From an uncultured Clostridia bacterium (lineage in GTDB: Bacteria; Bacillota; Clostridia; Christensenellales; Pumilibacteraceae), in contig USEG01000024.1 of assembly GCA_900553555.1 (NCBI GenBank), forward strand, positions 1-9,078: a stretch of DNA of 9,078 bases, written 5' to 3'. Shown in pieces: positions 6,577 to 9,078 of this stretch (its first letter is position 1; every line of letters begins with the position of its first letter). The notes under the pieces were generated by a model. The model saw only the letters and a list, made by a program, of their open reading frames with translations. It searched no databases and was not told the DNA's origin. Both the position numbers and the translations under genes were made by a program.

Positions 6577-7220
6577 AGTTCGACAACTCTTTGATTTTGG
6601 GTGAAAACACGGTCACGAACGCTAAGGGAAAGGTGGACAGAGTGGCAAAAGGCGGATATGTCGACGCGTTAAGGACGAAAAATTTGTCCGGGGATAAGAT
6701 TTTTATATCTTCGCTGCTCTGCGAGAGCGCCGCTATGGACAACTGTCTCGACTATTGCTACGAGCGCCGTCCCGAAATCATAGTATGCGCGGGCGACGAC
6801 CTTTACGACGCAGGCGTGCTTGAGGCGAAATACCATCTTTCTCCCGTAATGTATTTGCACAAAATAGGTCTGCTGAACGAAAAATGCAGCGTGGTGGGAG
6901 GAGTGTGTTTCGACCGCGACGACGCCGATCTCATGGCGATGACGGGCGCAAAACTCATCGTCTGCCCCACCTATTCGTGCGGCAGCGGAAGAGGAATACC
7001 CATCGTGACGAGCGCAATGGGCAAGGTGCCCGTAAAGCTGGCGACGTTCGACAACAGTTTCAATCTGTGCGGAGATATTTTGATGGAAGCCAGGACTTTG
7101 TATCTCGGCACCTGTTCGGCTATGCGGCGTAGCGGGGCATTTACGCCGGCGCAGCTGGCCGCGATGGCGGGCGCCGACGACCCGGATACCTTTATAAAAA
7201 GTCTGAACATAAAATTTTAA
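6573..7220 (+). CDS. Cysteine-rich protein, possibly a reduced nitrilase-superfamily member
   Basis: A 215-residue soluble protein I cannot name with confidence. It has ten cysteines (50, 57, 61, 71, 105, 112, 131, 136, 166, 181). Residues 108-132 (VGGVCFDRDDADLM, then TGAKLIVCPT) resemble the nitrilase nucleophile segment, which typically reads vGv-C-(Y/F)-D followed by GAxlixxP. K97 in YLHKIGL resembles the catalytic-lysine segment. However, K97 and C112 are only 15 residues apart (about 40 in typical nitrilases), and where the catalytic Glu (fPE) is expected there is VCAGDD (70-75). If related, it is trimmed and perhaps uses Asp or is inactive. ATG 6573 overlaps the galU stop, and no strong Shine-Dalgarno is present, so it is likely coupled to galU. 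An intrinsic terminator follows. The coding call is firm; the family is weak. Confidence 0.82.
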   Translation: MKFDNSLILGENTVTNAKGKVDRVAKGGYVDALRTKNLSGDKIFISSLLCESAAMDNCLDYCYERRPEIIVCAGDDLYDAGVLEAKYHLSPVMYLHKIGLLNEKCSVVGGVCFDRDDADLMAMTGAKLIVCPTYSCGSGRGIPIVTSAMGKVPVKLATFDNSFNLCGDILMEARTLYLGTCSAMRRSGAFTPAQLAAMAGADDPDTFIKSLNIKF

Positions 7221-7232
7221 GCATTCCGTAAT

Positions 7233-7260
7233 AAGGCGGGCAGATTTATGCCTGCCTTTT
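7233..7260 (+). terminator. Intrinsic transcription terminator
   Basis: The 5' arm 7233-7242 (AAGGCGGGCA) pairs with 7249-7258 (TGCCTGCCTT): ten base pairs with one G-T wobble, a 6-nt loop GATTTA, and a T run at 7257-7260. It lies 12 nt after the stop of the cysteine-rich gene and should end the galU transcription unit. The T tract is short. Confidence 0.85.
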
Positions 7261-7308
7261 AATATACAAAAAATGCAAGTTTTTTCACATGTTTTTCACG
7301 CTAAACGC

Positions 7309-7337
7309 TTTACAATAAAAATCGAAAAATATATAAT
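7309..7337 (+). promoter_or_regulatory. Near-consensus housekeeping promoter of the marR-ABC operon
   Basis: TTTACA (7309-7314), a spacer of exactly 17 nt, and a perfect TATAAT (7332-7337), in an AT-rich region directly after the terminator. The start of transcription is expected near 7344, giving a leader of about 42 nt before ATG 7386. Confidence 0.85.
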
Positions 7338-7346
7338 AGTTAGGTT

Positions 7347-7359
7347 ATTAATTGTTAAT
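7347..7359 (+). promoter_or_regulatory. Candidate MarR operator (small palindrome at the transcription start)
   Basis: ATTAA-TTG-TTAAT is a perfect 5-bp inverted repeat with a 3-nt spacer, just downstream of the predicted start site. MarR proteins commonly autoregulate from short AT-rich palindromes at their own promoter. The arms do not extend well beyond five bases, so the assignment is tentative. Confidence 0.4.
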
Positions 7360-7385
7360 GATATTCACTAAAAAACGAGGTAAAA

Positions 7386-7832
7386 ATGCGCACGGTTATA
7401 AGATTGAAAATTCTTGCAAATCTGATAGAGCGCGAAATCCGCACGTCGTCGGCGATAGAGAATATGATAAAAATGACCAATATGCACGGCCGCATAATAT
7501 CGTATTTACATCGCAACGAAGGGCGGGACATATATCAGCGTGATATCGAAAAGACTTTTATGATAAGCGGGCCGTCGGTGAGCGAGGTATTAAAGCTAAT
7601 GCAAAAAAACGGGCTGATAGAAAGGCAGTCCGTCAAACACGACGCGCGGCTTAAAAAAATTGTGCTAACCGACAAAGGCAGGCAATTGGACGCCGAAGTA
7701 CAGCAGTCGATGGACGCCGTCGAAAACGAGGTGGCGGCCATGCTTTCCGAGGAGGAGTTTGCCGCTTTTGAAAAGACGGTGGAAAAACTGATACAAAAAC
7801 TAAGGGAAAAGCAGGACAAGGAGGTCGTATGA
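7386..7832 (+). CDS. MarR-family transcriptional regulator
   Basis: 148 residues with the MarR winged helix-turn-helix fold. The central part reads MHGRIISYLHRNEGRDIYQRDIE, then the recognition region ISGPSVSEVLKLMQKNGLIER, and a wing ending DARLKKIVLTDKG, the classic MarR signature. The C-terminal helix (about 105-145), rich in Glu and Lys, should form the dimer interface. It is probably a local repressor of itself and the overlapping ABC exporter, responding to a small molecule or toxic compound; the ligand cannot be inferred. A start at ATG 7386 is supported by CGAGG (7376-7380), 5 nt upstream. The stop overlaps the next gene as ATGA (7829-7832). Confidence 0.93.
   Translation: MRTVIRLKILANLIEREIRTSSAIENMIKMTNMHGRIISYLHRNEGRDIYQRDIEKTFMISGPSVSEVLKLMQKNGLIERQSVKHDARLKKIVLTDKGRQLDAEVQQSMDAVENEVAAMLSEEEFAAFEKTVEKLIQKLREKQDKEVV
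7819..7824 (+). promoter_or_regulatory. Ribosome-binding site of the ABC exporter gene
   Basis: AGGAGG-like site inside the end of the marR gene, 4 nt before ATG 7829. It supports the overlapping start of the transporter, which has no in-frame stop in the window. Confidence 0.8.
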
Positions 7833-9078
7833 TAAAAAAACTTTCCAAGAGTTTGCGTGAATACAAAAAAGAGTCCATTCTCACGGTCGTTTGTATGGTG
7901 GTGGAAGCGGCGATGGAAGTGCTCATTCCGCTCATAATATTCGAATTCGGAAAATGCGTCAATCCTTCGACGGGAGGCGATCCGGATATCAACGGAATGA
8001 TCCGATGGGGAATATTCATGGTTTTGGCCGCAATAGCGTCGCTGGTTGCCGGTATGCTGGGCGGTAAATTCTGCGCCGAAGCGTCGGCGGGTTTTGCAAA
8101 AAACCTGAGATACGATATGTTTAAGGCGGTACAGGGCTATTCGTTTAAGAACATCGACAAGTTTTCGTCGTCGTCGCTCGTAACGCGTCTTACAACCGAC
8201 GTCACCAACGTGCAGATGGCGTTTATGATGTTGATACGAACGGCGATAAGAAGTCCGCTTATGCTCATATTCTCGATAGTCATGAGCTTTGCCATCGATA
8301 CGAGTCTGCCGTGGATATTCTTCGTGACAACGCCTGTACTGGTTTTTGCGCTGTCCATGATGATAAAGTGCGCCATGCCCATTTTCAAGAAAGTGTTCAA
8401 GCGCTACGACGCGCTTAACGAATCCATTCAGGAAAACGTCAAGGGCATGAGAGTCGTAAAGGCCTATGTGCGCGAAGAATACGAGACCGAAAAATTCAGC
8501 AAGGTTTCCAATGAACTGTGCAAAGATTTTACTAAGGCCGAACGTATTCTCGCAATAAACAGCCCGGTCATGAATATATGTCTGCAGGGCGCCATTCTGG
8601 CTATAACGTATTTCGGAGCGAGAATTATAATGGGCGGATCGTCCGCGTTAAACACGCTGGGACTGCAAAGTCTTATGACGTATTCGCTGCAGATCTTGTT
8701 TTCGCTGCAAATGTTGTCCATGATATTCGTCATGCTCACTATGTCGGCGGAATCGGGGCACAGAATTGTCGAAGTGCTGGAAGAAAAGAGCACGCTGACA
8801 AATCCCGAACACCCCGTTATGGAAGTCAAAAACGGCGACGTCAAGTTTGAAAACGTCAGTTTCCGTTATTCGAACACCGCCGAAAAATACGCGCTCGAGG
8901 ATATCAATCTCGACATAAAGTCGGGCGAGACAGTGGGTGTCCTGGGCGGCACGGGCAGCAGCAAGACAACGCTCGTAAACCTTATTTCGCGTCTTTACGA
9001 CGTAAGCAAGGGCAGCGTTAAAGTGGGCGACGTCGACGTGCGCGATTACGACATGGAAGTGCTGCGCAACCAGGTGGC
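7829..9078 (+). CDS. ABC exporter half-transporter (membrane domain plus ATPase), 3' truncated
   Basis: An open frame from ATG 7829 to the window edge gives 416 residues of a protein expected to be about 570-620. It has the type-1 exporter fold with about six membrane segments (roughly residues 16-40, 58-78, 130-155, 159-180, 245-272, 280-310). The conserved intracellular segments are SLVTRLTTDVTNVQ (from 116) and NESIQENVKGMRVVKAYVREEYE. The ATPase domain starts near FENVSFRYS, and Walker A is GGTGSSKTT (373-381, Lys379). The glycine before Lys is Ser, a variant common in clostridial exporters of this type. The window stops just before the Q-loop, so Walker B, the signature motif and ATPase competence cannot be judged. 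Such genes usually come as pairs forming a heterodimer, with multidrug, peptide or lipid substrates. A run of four TCG codons (8165-8176) sits before LVTRL. Confidence 0.95.
   Translation, partial: MIKKLSKSLREYKKESILTVVCMVVEAAMEVLIPLIIFEFGKCVNPSTGGDPDINGMIRWGIFMVLAAIASLVAGMLGGKFCAEASAGFAKNLRYDMFKAVQGYSFKNIDKFSSSSLVTRLTTDVTNVQMAFMMLIRTAIRSPLMLIFSIVMSFAIDTSLPWIFFVTTPVLVFALSMMIKCAMPIFKKVFKRYDALNESIQENVKGMRVVKAYVREEYETEKFSKVSNELCKDFTKAERILAINSPVMNICLQGAILAITYFGARIIMGGSSALNTLGLQSLMTYSLQILFSLQMLSMIFVMLTMSAESGHRIVEVLEEKSTLTNPEHPVMEVKNGDVKFENVSFRYSNTAEKYALEDINLDIKSGETVGVLGGTGSSKTTLVNLISRLYDVSKGSVKVGDVDVRDYDMEVLRNQV

Noticed and set aside
8165..8176. Four TCG repeats in the ABC exporter gene as a phase-variable tract
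   Set aside because: Four triplets are too few, length change would stay in frame, and Ser/Thr-rich residues are normal before the LVTRL motif.

Overview
The window is a compact run of ten co-directional (+) genes. It looks like chromosome from a Gram-positive, Clostridia-like bacterium. The grounds are strong GGAGG ribosome-binding sites, many 4-nt ATGA overlaps, the dnaG / primary sigma / trmK / Nif3-family / zinc-ribbon order seen in Firmicutes, and a MarR-plus-ABC-exporter unit of the type common in Clostridia. Codon use is mixed, with many ATA and AAA codons beside GC-rich CGC/GCG/GAC codons. This would suit uncultured gut Clostridia such as Christensenellales, but that placement is only a guess. 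No RNA genes, insertion sequences, CRISPR arrays or phage genes were seen.

Region 1 (1-5653) is an information-processing operon. It holds the 3' two thirds of dnaG (primase), a divergent group-2-like sigma-70 factor (1174-2226), the canonical primary sigma factor rpoD/sigA (2256-3518), trmK (tRNA adenine-22 methyltransferase), a Nif3-family metal-binding protein, and a coiled-coil/zinc-ribbon protein. Genes overlap or lie within 30 nt, so they are probably co-transcribed and partly translationally coupled. Two full sigma-70 paralogues in tandem behind dnaG, where one is usual, is the most unusual feature of the window. The canonical copy also appears to carry two region-1.1-like modules in a row, while the divergent copy carries one.

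Region 2 (5654-7260) is a 56-nt gap, then galU (UDP-glucose synthesis), then an overlapping cysteine-rich 215-aa protein with a faint nitrilase-superfamily resemblance, closed by a clear intrinsic terminator.

Region 3 (7261-9078) is a new transcription unit. It has a near-consensus promoter (TTTACA, 17-nt spacer, TATAAT) with a small palindrome just past the predicted start, a MarR-family regulator, and an overlapping ABC exporter half (membrane domain plus start of the ATPase) that runs off the right edge. A partner half-transporter is likely to follow outside the window.

The best candidate for something not yet described is the tandem sigma pair. In the divergent paralogue the -10 and -35 recognition residues are kept, while residues tied to extended -10 contact, core binding, the sigma finger and the extreme C-terminus differ. 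That suggests altered competition or initiation properties rather than a wholly different promoter sequence.
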